In this document: in pieces, positions 35,101 to 40,689 of the stretch
Layout of the letters: every line of letters begins with the position of its first letter
Position numbering within the stretch: position 1 is the first letter of the stretch
Origin: Balaenoptera acutorostrata
Taxonomy: Eukaryota > Chordata > Mammalia > Artiodactyla > Balaenopteridae
Assembly (NCBI RefSeq): GCF_949987535.1
Contig: NC_080071.1
Location: 26,558,236-26,622,235, forward strand
Direction of reading: 5' to 3'
Length of the DNA: 64,000 nucleotides
Program-made: the position numbers and the translations under genes
The notes under the pieces: generated by a model
Database searches by the model: none
What the model was told of the DNA's origin: nothing
Seen by the model: the letters and a program-made list of their open reading frames with translations, nothing else

Positions 35101-35250
35101 GAACCTTCTGTGGTGCTACATCAAGACGCCGGGTGAAGGTAGCTGAACGCTGTTGCAGGGTGAACGAAACTTGCAATGACCTGCCTTCAGAACCAGCCCC
35201 AGTCTCGTTACCTGTGGCGGGATGACGGGCCGCTGCCCCTGGTAGCCCAT
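1..35250 (-). CDS. SLC38A11: SLC38A11, putative sodium-coupled neutral amino acid transporter 11 (exons 1-8, 3' part outside window)
   Basis: Multi-exon gene on the minus strand, recognised from the translation of its exons. Coding segments are 35250-35212, 34717-34600, 32864-32790, 26634-26500, 25247-25182, 22056-21950, 19965-19886 and 44-1 (continues off the window). Together they give 664 nt, or 221 open codons, with matching phases at every junction and canonical GT-AG splice sites. The family (SLC38, amino acid/auxin permease fold, 11 membrane segments) moves neutral amino acids, usually coupled to sodium, across membranes; the substrate of this member is poorly defined. Visible marks are a soluble N-terminus, the family's TM1 motif GSGIIGLP at residues 48-55, and hydrophobic segments in exons 3, 4, 6 and 7. 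The visible part is about the N-terminal half of a protein of roughly 400 residues. No frameshift or stop is seen. The identification rests on recognising the protein; a database alignment was not run. Confidence 0.95.
530..1045 (+). repeat. MIR SINE fragments
   Basis: The best part is about 850-1042: 'gctatgtgatcttaggcaaagtacttaacc', then a Ca/Tg-rich core and 'agtaagtattcaataaatgg', which is the classical MIR core-to-tail order. A weaker second MIR-like stretch (540-700) precedes it. Ancient and diverged. The sequence before it (45-530, start of intron 7) shows nothing recognisable. Confidence 0.7.
1046..2159. other. Intron 7 sequence, nothing recognised
   Basis: AT-rich intronic DNA without an open frame, RNA gene or repeat family that I can name. 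Confidence 0.5.
2160..3720 (+). repeat. Old L1 (L1M-type) fragment
   Basis: Diverged L1 ORF2 remnants in sense orientation, with stretches matching the RT region ('gacaagctattggaaattaataagag') and further downstream ORF2/3' sequence ('ggagaagatcttggcaatatc', an L1 3' motif). Many stops are present, so no coding capacity. It ends just before the CHR SINE at 3768. Confidence 0.75.
3752..4133 (+). mobile_element. CHR SINE with TSD
   Basis: tRNA-derived SINE body 3768-4117 with A box (tggcgcagtgg) and B box (ggttcgagccc), an AATA tail and a long poly-A. The 16-bp TSD aagaataatagttatg is exact at 3752-3767 and 4118-4133. It contains a 22-bp internal tandem duplication (about 3953-3996, 'caccgcgatgaagag' twice). 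Its long open frames are SINE artefacts, not genes. Confidence 0.95.
4590..5130 (-). repeat. Probable old LTR-type repeat
   Basis: The stretch from 'ttcttctggctgctctaagag' to 'tgccaaagagacacattttggcatgg' resembles a mammalian endogenous-retrovirus LTR that I recognise only loosely. No internal retroviral coding sequence accompanies it. Both orientation and family are tentative. Confidence 0.35.
5270..5575 (+). repeat. L1 3'-end fragment (cetartiodactyl type)
   Basis: Contains 'cctactgtatagcacaggga', 'ctgaatcactttgctgta' and 'aactatacttcaataaaaaa' before an A-rich tail, an order typical of L1 3' UTR pieces common in whales and ruminants. Includes a short (TA)n tract near 5431-5450. 5'-truncated. 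Confidence 0.75.
5576..6624. other. Intron 7 sequence, nothing recognised
   Basis: A lysine/glutamate-rich frame at 5791-5985 comes from purine-rich low-complexity DNA (gaagaagaaaag) and is not credible as a gene. Nothing else was recognised. Confidence 0.5.
6625..6667 (+). repeat. MIR, left half (split by retroposon)
   Basis: 'ctctggggtcaggtggatttggatttaaat' is the 5' part of a MIR. It continues directly at 8886 ('ggatttaaatttt...gggtgactttgggcagac'). The two halves share the 13-bp TSD of the insertion between them. Confidence 0.7.
6668..8885 (-). pseudogene. Retroposed cDNA (processed pseudogene, mostly 3' UTR), source gene not identified
   Basis: A 2.2 kb block inserted into a MIR and flanked by ggatttaaatttt at 6655-6667 and 8886-8898. 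A T-run at about 6665-6675 is its poly-A tail, so the transcript strand is minus. Removing the nested CHR SINE leaves about 1.9 kb. The transcript's 5' end (8885 downward) is GC- and CpG-rich and opens immediately as Gln-Arg-Gln then MEAHAVTVREWLSSWTQGD, with a frame that stops after about 62 residues at 8686. This looks like the C-terminal end of a real protein, 5'-truncated on insertion. The rest reads as untranslated sequence. No AATAAA is obvious before the tail. I could not name the parent gene. Confidence 0.75.
7660..8021 (+). mobile_element. CHR SINE nested in the retroposed cDNA, with double tail
   Basis: SINE body about 7674-7966 with A and B boxes (B box ggttcgagccc). The direct repeat aaaacaacaga at 7660-7670 and 8011-8021 is the likely TSD. 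Between the first A/AATA tail and a second A-run (8005-8014) lie about 37 bp of unrelated sequence (7968-8004), as in a short 3' transduction. Confidence 0.88.
8886..9065 (+). repeat. MIR, right half
   Basis: Continuation of the MIR interrupted at 6667: 'gcagggtgactttgggcagactacttaatgacac' matches the MIR core, followed by a degenerate 3' part. Confidence 0.7.
9066..10149. other. Intron 7 sequence, nothing recognised
   Basis: No gene, RNA or named repeat is supported. Short frames here (for example 9808-10002) lack any protein-like features. Confidence 0.5.
10150..11350 (+). repeat. Old L1 fragment (ORF2 end and 3' UTR)
   Basis: Sense L1 sequence: the ORF2 C-terminal region with broken frames, then a readable piece at 10709-11002 (MFIAAFFIITRTWRPPRWPS...) equivalent to the C-terminus of L1 ORF2p. 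It ends with the old-L1 3' UTR and an A-rich end near 11330-11350. Not coding-competent. Confidence 0.88.
11351..12703. other. Intron 7 sequence, nothing recognised
   Basis: No supportable gene or named repeat. Short open frames on both strands around 11954-12466 overlap one another and look like chance. Confidence 0.5.
12702..12919. mobile_element. Tigger/pogo-type MITE (DNA transposon)
   Basis: A 214-bp element (12704-12917) with terminal inverted repeats (gttgaccctggaacaa at the left; ttgttcaagggtcaa at the right) and TA dinucleotides directly outside, as expected for pogo/Tigger elements. The interior is roughly palindromic ('gtcgaaaatccaagtataac' against its inverted counterpart region). 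Non-autonomous, with no transposase. Confidence 0.85.
12957..13117 (-). mobile_element. Short CHR-type SINE
   Basis: The reverse complement shows the SINE head ('gggaattccctgctggtcca', B box ggttcgatccc) ending in 'ccacatgccgcatggcacagcc' and a (TAA)n tail seen here as (TTA)n at 12961-12981. This is the short subtype without the long 3' half. Flanking 'cacattattatt'/'caccttattatt' is a plausible imperfect TSD. Confidence 0.88.
13390..14410 (+). repeat. L2 LINE fragments
   Basis: Diverged L2 3' region: 'ccagttgtcttttgcctgg', 'ctgctgaagaactttcaatg', 'gcctcactcacttctgcc', and at the end 'aggtcatggactgtgctttc', 'gactggcataagccagacat' and 'aacaaatgcttattagctga', the usual L2 3' terminus. The 167-codon frame at 13878-14381 lies inside it and is not a gene. 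Confidence 0.7.
14773..14828 (+). repeat. Short tandem duplication (about 30 bp period)
   Basis: 'gagcaaattttgttagcatgg' occurs twice, about 30 bp apart, separated by 'aacaaatttt'. A recent local duplication with no known role. Confidence 0.85.
14860..15360 (+). repeat. Possible L2-related fragment
   Basis: The style resembles L2 interior sequence ('gaaggtcaccagtaacctcctg'). It carries an internal T-run at 15118-15137. Assignment is weak. Confidence 0.4.
15380..15780 (+). repeat. Probable old LTR-type repeat
   Basis: 'gccatcttgtcacaatgagg' and the end 'gtcaataaattctctcttgc...gttgttgtcgtttgcaac' resemble the 3' part of a mammalian LTR with an AATAAA-type polyadenylation site. No coding region. 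Family not assigned. Confidence 0.4.
15781..17394. other. Intron 7 sequence with one protein-like frame, otherwise unrecognised
   Basis: Holds an open plus-strand frame at about 16138-16397 and an X-box-like palindrome at 16502-16515 (both discussed as findings). No repeat family was recognised. Unusually little transposon content is visible compared with the neighbouring intron. Confidence 0.45.
17395..17522 (+). repeat. MER5-type hAT DNA-transposon remnant
   Basis: 'ccttcagaatctctgcaagtggggccctgg' followed by 'gctactcaggtaattctaatg' and 'gagttgaaaatcactgcttta' is the typical MER5A/MER5B order. Non-coding. Confidence 0.75.
17860..18205 (+). repeat. L2 LINE 3' fragment
   Basis: 'ggcctgtaatgccttttaca', 'ttcagattcctctttcaaaac', 'ctctaggaagacttccttaa' and a terminal 'ggtactcaataagtgtttactagatgaagg' match the order of the L2 3' end. 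Confidence 0.75.
18242..18604 (+). repeat. MaLR-type solitary LTR
   Basis: A nearly complete LTR of the mammalian MaLR/ERVL class: it opens 'tatggactgaattgtgctcc', carries 'attcatatgttgaagcccta', 'aggtcatgagggtgggacac' and 'acatgaggacacagcaggaa', has an AATAAA at 18536, and closes 'aaactgactaatacaa'. No internal genes, so a solo LTR. Confidence 0.85.
18605..19885. other. 3' flank of intron 7 next to exon 7, nothing recognised
   Basis: AT-rich intronic DNA. No supported gene or repeat. Confidence 0.5.
19886..19965 (-). CDS. SLC38A11: SLC38A11 coding exon 7
   Basis: 80 nt covering residues 181-206 plus two bases of codon 207. It encodes a membrane helix (ISLISTVLTTLILGIVMARV) and the following loop VSLGPH. 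The acceptor has a strong pyrimidine tract (TTTTCTTTTTCAG) and the donor is GTAAGT. The next intron is about 19.8 kb, the longest seen here. Confidence 0.95.
19966..21949. other. Intron 6 of SLC38A11
   Basis: A 1.98 kb intron. About 20690-20790 is a MIR 3' fragment ('cggtcacatagctagaaagtggcc'). The remaining sequence is AT-rich with short chance frames (20239-20542, 20960-21157). Confidence 0.7.
21950..22056 (-). CDS. SLC38A11: SLC38A11 coding exon 6
   Basis: 107 nt completing codon 145 (Val) and ending in phase 0 at residue 180. It encodes DPENLLIGHHFIIVLSTVAF, then TLPLSLYRDIAKLGK. A hydrophobic helix is followed by the LPLSLYR.IAKLGK cytosolic signature shared by SLC38 transporters. The acceptor is GTGTTTTAG and the donor GTAATT. 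Confidence 0.95.
22270..22480 (+). repeat. L2-like fragment in intron 5
   Basis: 'ttatgtcactccttgtcctaaaccctctaatggcaaaaccctt' (split here only for reading) matches the L2 block 'cactcctctgctcaaaaccctccaatgg'. Short and diverged. Confidence 0.6.
22722..22822. repeat. Microsatellites (TG)n and (TA)n
   Basis: A perfect (TG) run at 22722-22748 and a (TA) run at about 22804-22822, both in intron 5 of SLC38A11. Likely length-polymorphic. Confidence 0.95.
23173..23197. repeat. Microsatellite (AC)n
   Basis: A perfect AC dinucleotide run. An A-rich (AAAAAC)n stretch is at 23041-23066 and a purine-only (GGAA)n-like tract at 23481-23515 in the same intron. 22823-23900 otherwise shows nothing recognisable. 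Confidence 0.95.
23903..24125 (+). repeat. MIR SINE
   Basis: Well-preserved MIR core: 'taatagctaacagtgctggg', 'tatatgctaggcactgtctg', 'gagatgagaggctagaactc' and 'caaggtcacacagctagcaagtagtgg'. Confidence 0.88.
24370..24890 (+). repeat. Old L1 3'-end fragment
   Basis: ORF2-end and 3' UTR of an old L1: 'caacccgaatgtcccttaactgg', 'taagtgaaagaggccagac', 'catttatttgacattctggg', then 'tcatggatattac'-free 3' UTR to 'aattataccttaatac'. 24891-25181 up to exon 5 shows nothing more. Confidence 0.85.
25182..25247 (-). CDS. SLC38A11: SLC38A11 coding exon 5
   Basis: 66 nt, a small exon that keeps phase 1 on both sides. It encodes residues 123-144 plus one base: AMISYNIITGDTLSKVFQRI, then PG. This is the SLC38 segment at the end of TM3 with the conserved ITGDTLSKVF stretch. 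The acceptor is ATGTGTTTAG and the donor GTAAGT. Confidence 0.95.
25682..26069 (+). mobile_element. CHR SINE with TSD and double poly-A tail
   Basis: SINE body about 25698-25986 with an (AATC)n tail. The exact 16-bp TSD aaaagaaactagtttg is at 25682-25697 and 26054-26069. Two A-runs (25987-26010 and 26039-26057) enclose 28 bp of unique sequence (26011-26038), as expected of a read-through SINE transcript that carried a short flank. It lies in intron 4. The open frames across it are not genes. Confidence 0.95.
26070..26499. other. Intron 4, exon-4 proximal part, nothing recognised
   Basis: Plain AT-rich intronic DNA, as is 25248-25681 on the other side of the SINE. Confidence 0.5.
26500..26634 (-). 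CDS. SLC38A11: SLC38A11 coding exon 4
   Basis: 135 nt completing codon 78 (Asp) and running to the first base of codon 123. It encodes the end of TM2, the loop with TDTYQSLVNKTFG, and TM3 (GYLLLSVLQFLYPFI). The loop contains an Asn-Lys-Thr sequon that would lie near the membrane. The acceptor is TTTTTGCCACAG and the donor GTAAGG. The intron before it is about 6.2 kb. Confidence 0.95.
27212..27400 (-). mobile_element. Short CHR-type SINE with TSD
   Basis: The reverse complement reads head ('gggaattctctggcgttcca', degenerate B box) then 'aagatcccacaagccacgcg' and an A/T tail. The 13-bp TSD aagttccactttt is exact at 27212-27224 and 27388-27400. More diverged than the long-type copies. Intron 3. 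26635-27211 holds nothing recognisable. Confidence 0.9.
27640..28560 (+). repeat. L2-type or related old LINE sequence
   Basis: Pyrimidine-rich sequence with L2-like blocks ('gcctttatcatttcttgctcggattactgc', 'ctgaccacgttttctgctta', 'aatcctttgatgcctctgg'). Frames at 27862-28086 and 28103-28312 lie within it and are not credible genes. Confidence 0.6.
28562..28722 (+). repeat. MIR SINE fragment
   Basis: 'ctgtgggctcttggatgaagg', 'cttacttttcatctgtaaag' and 'taccacaatgcctggcatgc' match the MIR 3' half. Confidence 0.75.
28780..29062 (+). repeat. MIR SINE
   Basis: Long MIR match: 'ctgtctgccagacctttttc', 'ttaatcatcacaacagcccta', 'gatagatgagaaaagtgagg', then 'gactcagaccctggtagtc'. Confidence 0.85.
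29080..29250 (+). repeat. MIR SINE (MIRb-like half)
   Basis: 'gaccttgggcaaatcatgtt', 'tcaatttcctcctccataaa', 'tgaatacctactttatggag' and 'gcttagcatctagccgg' are the MIR tail-side blocks. A third MIR in a row in intron 3. Confidence 0.85.
29280..29690 (+). repeat. L2 LINE 3' end
   Basis: 'tgctccttcaaggctgggtt', 'acattgtgagcttcatgtgg' and the terminus 'aatatctgttgaatgaatca' are standard L2 3'-end blocks. Confidence 0.8.
29830..30260 (+). repeat. Old interspersed repeat, family not assigned
   Basis: 'tgccttgaacgataaacagg', 'gaaccatttaaagaatttaa', 'cataaagataacttttgcagtaatatggaggac' follow the order of a common mammalian-wide repeat that I cannot name with certainty. Confidence 0.4.
30261..32789. 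other. Intron 3, exon-3 proximal part
   Basis: Mostly AT-rich and unrecognised. About 31665-32440 is markedly more GC-rich and may be old repeat sequence ('cttagtcagagtctccagaa' looks repeat-like). A short (TG)n lies at about 32716-32731. Overlapping open frames at 32193-32527 on both strands are compositional. Confidence 0.45.
32790..32864 (-). CDS. SLC38A11: SLC38A11 coding exon 3
   Basis: 75 nt completing codon 53 and covering residues 54-77 plus one base. It encodes the second part of TM1 and TM2 (LPYSMKQAGFPLGILLLF...). The GLPYSMKQAG segment just after the unwound TM1 region is highly characteristic of SLC38 proteins. The acceptor is TTTTTTCTAG and the donor GTAAAA. A longer reading frame through the donor on this strand is only intron read-through. 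Confidence 0.95.
32865..34599. other. Intron 2 of SLC38A11, nothing recognised
   Basis: A 1.7 kb AT-rich intron. No named repeat or gene found; unusually free of obvious young insertions. Confidence 0.6.
34600..34717 (-). CDS. SLC38A11: SLC38A11 coding exon 2
   Basis: 118 nt covering residues 14-52 plus the first base of codon 53. It encodes the rest of the cytosolic N-terminal tail (SHLDDRETLVSEH...) and the start of TM1 (FNVVNSIIGSGIIG). The donor is GTAAGT-like (34599 down). The acceptor AG is at 34719-34718. The sequence before it is A-rich with hardly any pyrimidine tract, so this is a weak-looking acceptor, although the frame fits exon 1 exactly. Confidence 0.95.
35212..35250 (-). CDS. 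SLC38A11: SLC38A11 coding exon 1 (start codon)
   Basis: Encodes MGYQGQRPVIPPQ (residues 1-13) and ends in CAG followed by the donor GTAACG. The ATG at 35250-35248 has a good context (G at -3, G at +4). It is the first in-frame ATG after an in-frame TAG at 35415-35413, which supports this start. It lies inside a CpG-rich segment. The 5' UTR continues toward higher coordinates, but its transcription start cannot be fixed from sequence. Confidence 0.93.
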
Positions 35251-35403
35251 GGCTGCACCCGGGTCCTCGGCAGGTGGGAGGTTCGCGGGCGCGGATACTA
35301 GACTCGCCGGAACAGCCTTCTCCGCGACCTCCAAGCCCGGGGTCAGCGCGCGGCGGGCGAGTTGGGTGGAGAGGTTTCGCGGGCCCCCTTGGCCCCACCT
35401 CCG

Positions 35404-35475
35404 CTGCGCGGGCTACGCGGACTGCGCGGGCTGCGCGGGCTGCGCGGGCTGCGCGAGCTGCGCGGGCTGCGCGGG
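35404..35475. repeat. 9-bp minisatellite in the CpG island, 8 units
   Basis: Eight consecutive units of ctgcgcggg; unit 2 is ctacgcgga and unit 6 ctgcgcgag, the rest perfect. Each unit carries two CpGs, so the tract adds about 16 CpGs to the likely promoter or 5' UTR. The in-frame TAG upstream of the start codon comes from the variant unit 2. Confidence 0.95.
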
Positions 35476-35520
35476 CTGCCGCCCCAGCTCACTTGGACGC
35501 CGCGGCTGAGGCGATTTCCC

Positions 35521-36294
35521 TCGGAGGTTGCCGAATACGCCTTCCTCCTGAGGCGGAGACGCTACAGGGTGTTTCTGATTCGGGCAGCCCTCTTTCCCCG
35601 CACCTCGCCTTTTTTTCCTTTTTTTTTTTTTAAACCTCCAGCTGCGGCCTCTCTCCCCTCGCCTCCCACCCAACCAACAGCTGCAAAGTACAATATGTTC
35701 CGTCCACGTTGACTTGCTCAGATTGTACAGAGTTAAGCTGGCCTTATAGTCCATTACCAAATTAGCTGCTCCTTGGCTGGAGTCTGACGTCCAGGTAAGA
35801 ACGCACTAGCACACCTGTTCCCATGGAGCATCTTTTCTATTACTACCTCCTCCTGCTCGCTACACCGATTTCTGTCAGAGCTGACAGATGAAAATGTAGG
35901 ACTGTTAAATGAAAATGTAGAACTGTTAAAAAACTTTTCTCGAGTTTTAGCAAATTTGATTACTGAGCATGCTTTGGTCAAATGTTTCCGGGTGACTTTT
36001 CAGAAAAGGAGACTTGGAGAAAGGAAAGGAAGATGGAGTCAGGTAACGAACCTTAAAAAAGTGGCGGGATGGGGTGTCAGGGGATGGGGAAGGAAAGGCA
36101 CTTAGAGTATCTGAGCTAGAAAGAATCTGAAATGACCATCTGTTCACCCCTCTTACATTACAGGTGAGGAAGCAGGCCCAGAGAATATTCAATCACAAAG
36201 AGACAGAATACATAGAGAACAGTTTCAAGGATAGTTAGAGCGGTAATATAACACAACATCTGCTTATCAAATAATTCAAGTGGTTCTTTTTTCA
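35521..36294. other. Upstream flank, nothing recognised
   Basis: Contains a 21-bp tandem duplication at about 35888-35930 ('atgaaaatgtag.actgttaa' twice) and a possible short MIR piece near 36140-36190. No gene seen. Confidence 0.5.
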
Positions 36295-37345
36295 TAAACA
36301 TTTATTTAAAATTATGAAGCATTTAAAAAACAGAAAAACCTAAAGAGAACTGTAAACTTCATATACTCTCCACTATCAAAGTAACAAATACTAATATTTT
36401 GTCATATTTTCTTCAAATTGCGAAAATAAACATTTAATGTCACAACAGAAACCCCTTTGCCCTTCCAAATTCCTTTCCCTACGTTGCTAGACTCATCCAA
36501 TTCATGAAGTTTGTGTATATCTTTTGTATTCATGCTTTATATTTTAATTCATTCATTTGTAGCCATAAATGATATATAACAATGATTTGAGTATGTTCAA
36601 GATTTACAAAGATGGTCCCATACGGCACTATTTTCCTCCTAGCATTATTGTTGTTTACCCAGTATACTGTTTTCAAGATGTGTTATATAGATTCATGCAG
36701 ATACAGTATATTCATTTTATCTGTGTCACTGTTCAGTTAGCCATCCTCCTACAGAAAGACATTAAGATTGTTTCTAATTTTTTACTCTTCTGGAGCATAT
36801 TAAATGACAGTTTCTCTAGAAGTAGAATTATGAGGAAGTAGTTCATGCATATTTTCAACTTCACTAAATATTTCCAAGCTGCTCTACAAATTGATAGCCC
36901 CAATTATATTTCCACCAGCAGGCATGGAATTCTGCTCTGCACTTTTAACATCAGGACTTAGTTTCTTTTTAAGTTTTGATGTTGTGATGAACTTTAAAAT
37001 GGTATATAAATATTGTATAGATATGTATTTTCTTAATCTATAGTGATGTTGAGGATCTTTTTGTAATGTTTAATGAATATAATTAAATATTTTGGTTATC
37101 CTCTTTGTTAATTTCATTTTTTTTTATCCTTTGCCCATTTGATTTGATTGTTAGTCTTTTTCTTATTGATCTGTAAGAGTTATTTGTATATTTGGGGGGC
37201 CAACTGTATGTCAGTTACATATTTTATACATATCTTCTTCCAGCTTCTTTCTTCTAAAATTGTGGTATTTTTTTCATGCAAAGTTTACAGTTTTGAAATA
37301 TTTAAAATTAGTAATCTTAATCCTGATACAAGTACATTAAAAGAA
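36295..37345 (-). repeat. Old L1 3'-end fragment
   Basis: In antisense: 'aagatggtcccatacggcac', 'gttagccatcctcctacagaaagac', 'tgccccaattatatttccacc'-like spacing, and 'tcctttgcccatttgatttg', the reverse complement of L1 ORF2-end sequence. Heavily mutated. Confidence 0.75.
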
Positions 37346-37369
37346 AGAAAATTATAGCCCTTTCACTAA

Positions 37370-38205
37370 AAAATATAGATTCAAAATCCTGAATAAAATG
37401 GATTGAAGCTAACAGTGTATGAAAAAGCTAACAATATCATGACCAAGTTGAGTATACCCCAAGTATGAAAGGATGGGTTAGCCCCCAAAAAACTATAAAT
37501 ATAATTTCCCACATTAACAGATTACAAGAGAAAACTATGTAATTGTTTTACTAGATATAAAATAAAACATTTGATAATGTTGAATTCACGATTGGAGAAA
37601 ACCTCTTTGTAAATTAGAAACAGAAGACAGCTTCCTTAAACTGATGAACTATAGCAGATATCTTCATTAATGGGGAAATTTTGGAAGCATTTCCATTTAA
37701 CTAAGAAATGAATCAAAAATACCCATGATAATGACCCTTATTTTACATGATGTTGGCGTCCGTAGCCTAAAGCAGTAAGAAGAGGAAAAGAATTTATAGG
37801 TATGAGGATTGGAAACGTAGAAATAAAGCTGTCATTTTGGGATGATGAAATTGTTTAAAAAGAAAAATTCAACAGACTTTAAAGGAAAATATTAGAAGCA
37901 ATAAGAGAATTTAGGGAGCTTAACAGATATAAGATTTGCCTGAAAATATATTAATTTTTACAGCAGCAACAAATAACTAGGTATAATAATGAAAAAAGAA
38001 GCTAATTTATAATAGTGTCAAAGAATACCAAATACTTAGGAATAAATTCAACTAAAGACACGCGCAAACTCTTCAGAGAAAACTGTAACAATCAAAAGAC
38101 ATTAAATAAGGCTTGAATAAATGGAGAGAAATACCAAATTCATGGATAAGTAGACTAAATATTCTAAAGATATCAATTCTGTCCAAGCTGATTTATTGAT
38201 TAAAA
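37370..38205 (+). repeat. Old L1 ORF2 fragment
   Basis: 'cacattaacagattacaaga', 'gatataaaataaaacatttgataatg', 'ctgatgaactatagcagata' and 'ggaataaattcaactaaagac' follow L1 ORF2 order in sense. Opposite in orientation to its neighbour at 36295-37345. Confidence 0.8.
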
Positions 38206-38455
38206 ACAATTAGTTTCACCATATTGATCACAAACACCTGTGGTGTAAATTTATAGAGCTTGTAAAAGTTTCCTTTTTTTAATCTACCAAAGAAATACAT
38301 TTGATTTTTAAAAGTAGAAAGTAAAGTAAAAAGGAGAATTTTTAATAAATTTTGTATTTCTACTTTCAGTGATAACTTTATAAATTTTTTCAATATATTA
38401 AATATTTGTCTGTGTATGTGACAGCAGTGAATTCCTTTTTGTGAATAGGGCTCTA

Positions 38456-38935
38456 TGGGTGGTTTAAAACATGTTTACAAATTCTTGATACTCCTCCCAT
38501 CAAGAAGTGGAGTTTCATTTCCCTTCCCTGGGTGTGGGCTGGACTCAGTGACTTGTTTCTAATAAACCGCATATGATGGAAGTGACATGTGTCATCTCTG
38601 ATACTAAGTCATGAAATCATTGTGGTTTCTGCTTTGTTCTCTTTCAGATCACTCACTCTGGGAAAAGCCTGCTGCAATGTCATGAGGACATTCAAGCGTC
38701 TCATAGAAGAAACTGAACCCTCTGCCAATGCCATGTGAGTAAGTCATGTTGAAAAATGATCCCTTAGCCCCACTCAACCCTTCAGATGACTGCAGCCCCA
38801 GCCAACATCCCAGATGCAACCTGAGCCAGGGCCACTCAACCAACCTGCTCCTTCCTTGTCCACAAAAATGTATTGTTGTTTTTGATCACTAGTTGGGGTC
38901 TATTTGTTGCATGATGATAGAAAACTAAGATAGGA
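38456..38935 (+). repeat. MLT1-like solitary LTR
   Basis: 'gtgggctggactcagtgacttg' and 'tgatggaagtgacatgtgtc' at the 5' part and 'gatcactagttggggtctat' near the end are typical of MLT1-type MaLR LTRs. No internal region. 38206-38455 shows nothing recognisable. Confidence 0.6.
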
Positions 38936-38989
38936 TTTCTATACTATTTTTTTTTGGTGGTTAGTTTTTATTAATTAATTAATTAATTT

Positions 38990-40205
38990 GCATTTTTGAA
39001 TTTATTTTATTTTGAACAGTTTAAGGTTCACTGCAACACTGAGCAGAAGGTACAGAGATTTACCATATATGCTTTGTCTCCAGACATCCATAGCCTCCCC
39101 TATGAAGAACATTCCCCACCAGAGTTGTATATTTGTTACGACTGATGAACCTACATTGACATATCATCACCCACAGTTTGTAGTTTACATTAGAGTTTAC
39201 TCTTGGTGTTGTACATTCTATGGGTTTGGACAAATGTATAATGATATGTATCCACCATTATAGTATCATACAGAATAGTTTCACTGCCTTAAAAATCCTG
39301 TGTGCTCAGCTGATTTATCCCTGTCCTCCCTCCCCTAAATCCCTGGCAACCACTAATATTTCTACTATCTCCAGAGTTTACCCTTTTCTAGAATGTCGTA
39401 TAGTTGGGATCATACAACATGTAGCCTTTTCAGATTGGCTTATTTCACTTAGTAATATGCATGTAAATTTCCTCCCTTTTTTTTCATGGCTTGGTAACTC
39501 ATTTCTTTTTTTTTTAATAAATTTTTAAATTTTATTTATTTTTGGCTGCGTTGGGTCTTTGTTGCTGCACGGGGGCTTTCTCTAGATGCGGCAAGCGGGG
39601 GCTACTCTTTGTTGTGATGCGCAGGCTTCTCATTGCGGTGGCTTCTCTTGTTGCGAAGCACAGACTCTAGGTGCCTGGGCTTCAGCAGTTGTGGCTCACG
39701 GGCTCTAGAGCGCAGGCTCAGTAGTTGTGGGGCACGGGCTTAGTTGCTCCGCGGCATGTGGGATCTTCCTGGAGCAGGACTTGAACCCGTGTCTGCTGCA
39801 TTGGCAGGCGGATTCTTAACCACTGCGCCACCAGGGAAGCCCCTCTCATTTCTTTTTAGCACTAAATAATGTTCCATTGTCTATGTACCACAGTTTATTT
39901 ATCCGCTCACCCACTGAAGGACATCTTGGTTCCTTCCAAGTTTTGGCAATTTTGAATATTGATGCTATAAACATTGGTGTGTGGATTTTTGTGTAGACAT
40001 AGGTTTTCAACTCCTTTGGGTAAATACCAAGGAGTACAGTTGCTGGATCCTATGGTAAGATTATGTTTACCTTTGTAAGAAACCACCAAACTGTCTTTCA
40101 AAGTGGCTTTTATATTGAATGGTACAACGAATGAATGAGAGTTCCTGCCAGCGTTTGGTGTTGTCAGTGTTCTACATTTTCACCATTCTAATAGTACACA
40201 CATAA
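38990..40205 (-). repeat. Old L1 3' region, interrupted by a CHR SINE
   Basis: Antisense L1 3' UTR ('agtttacattagagtttactc', 'tacattctatgggtttggac') and ORF2 end ('aatgttccattgtctatgta', 'aaggacatcttggttccttcc', 'ggtaaataccaaggagtaca'). The CHR SINE at 39511-39844 sits inside it. Confidence 0.88.
39498..39857 (-). mobile_element. CHR SINE with TSD, inside an old L1
   Basis: The head on the minus strand begins near 39844 (gggcttccctggtggcgcagtgg), tail toward 39511. TSD ctcatttcttttt at 39498-39510 and 39845-39857. The surrounding L1 is continuous across the insertion. Confidence 0.95.
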
Positions 40206-40272
40206 GCACATATGATTGAATACATCGTTGCTATTATTATTTTGAACAAACTGTTATCTGTTAGATCAATTG

Positions 40273-40662
40273 AGAATAAAAGAATAGGGACTTCCCTGGT
40301 GGTGCAGTGGTTAAGAATCTGCCTGCCAATGCAGGGGACACGGGTTCAATCCCTGGTCCAGGAAGATCCCACATGCTGCAGAGCGACTAAGCCCACACAC
40401 CACAACTACTGAAGCCTGCGCGCTCTAGGGCCCGCGTGATGCAACTACTGAGCCCGCCTGCTGCAACTACTGAAGCCCACATGCCTAGAGCCTGTGCTCC
40501 GCAACAAGAGAAGCCACTGCAATGAGAAGCCCGCGCACTGCAACAAAGAGTAGCCCCTGCTCACAGCAACTAGAGAAAGCCTGTGCACAGCAACGAAGAC
40601 CCAATGCAGCCAAAAATAAAAAATAAAAAAAAATTAAAATTAAAAAAAAAAGAATAAAAGAA
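40273..40662 (+). mobile_element. CHR SINE (long form) with TSD
   Basis: Body 40287-40650, starting gggacttccctggtggtgcag. The B box reads ggttcaatccc. The middle 'caactactgaagcc' motif is repeated several times, giving a longer copy. TSD agaataaaagaa at 40273-40284 and 40651-40662. Confidence 0.94.
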
Positions 40663-40689
40663 CAAAAGTTTTTATTTTACCTTCACTCA

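Larger units (their letters stand above)
35205..35520. promoter_or_regulatory. SLC38A11: CpG island / promoter region of SLC38A11
   Basis: GC- and CpG-dense segment surrounding the start codon exon, standing out sharply from AT-rich flanks on both sides. It would hold the 5' UTR and core promoter on the minus strand. No TATA box is visible near the likely start, consistent with CpG-island promoters. The plus-strand open frames here (35249-35633) reflect composition and the 9-bp repeat. Confidence 0.8.

Noticed and set aside
35116..35334. N-terminal extension of SLC38A11 by 28 residues upstream of MGYQ
   Set aside because: The apparent first Met is a TTG codon. The first real in-frame ATG is at 35250, and an in-frame TAG lies at 35415-35413.
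35249..35633. Plus-strand proteins over the CpG island (Cys/Gly/Ala-rich frames)
   Set aside because: They arise from the 9-bp repeat read in several frames at once and overlap the antisense first exon of SLC38A11; no family features.
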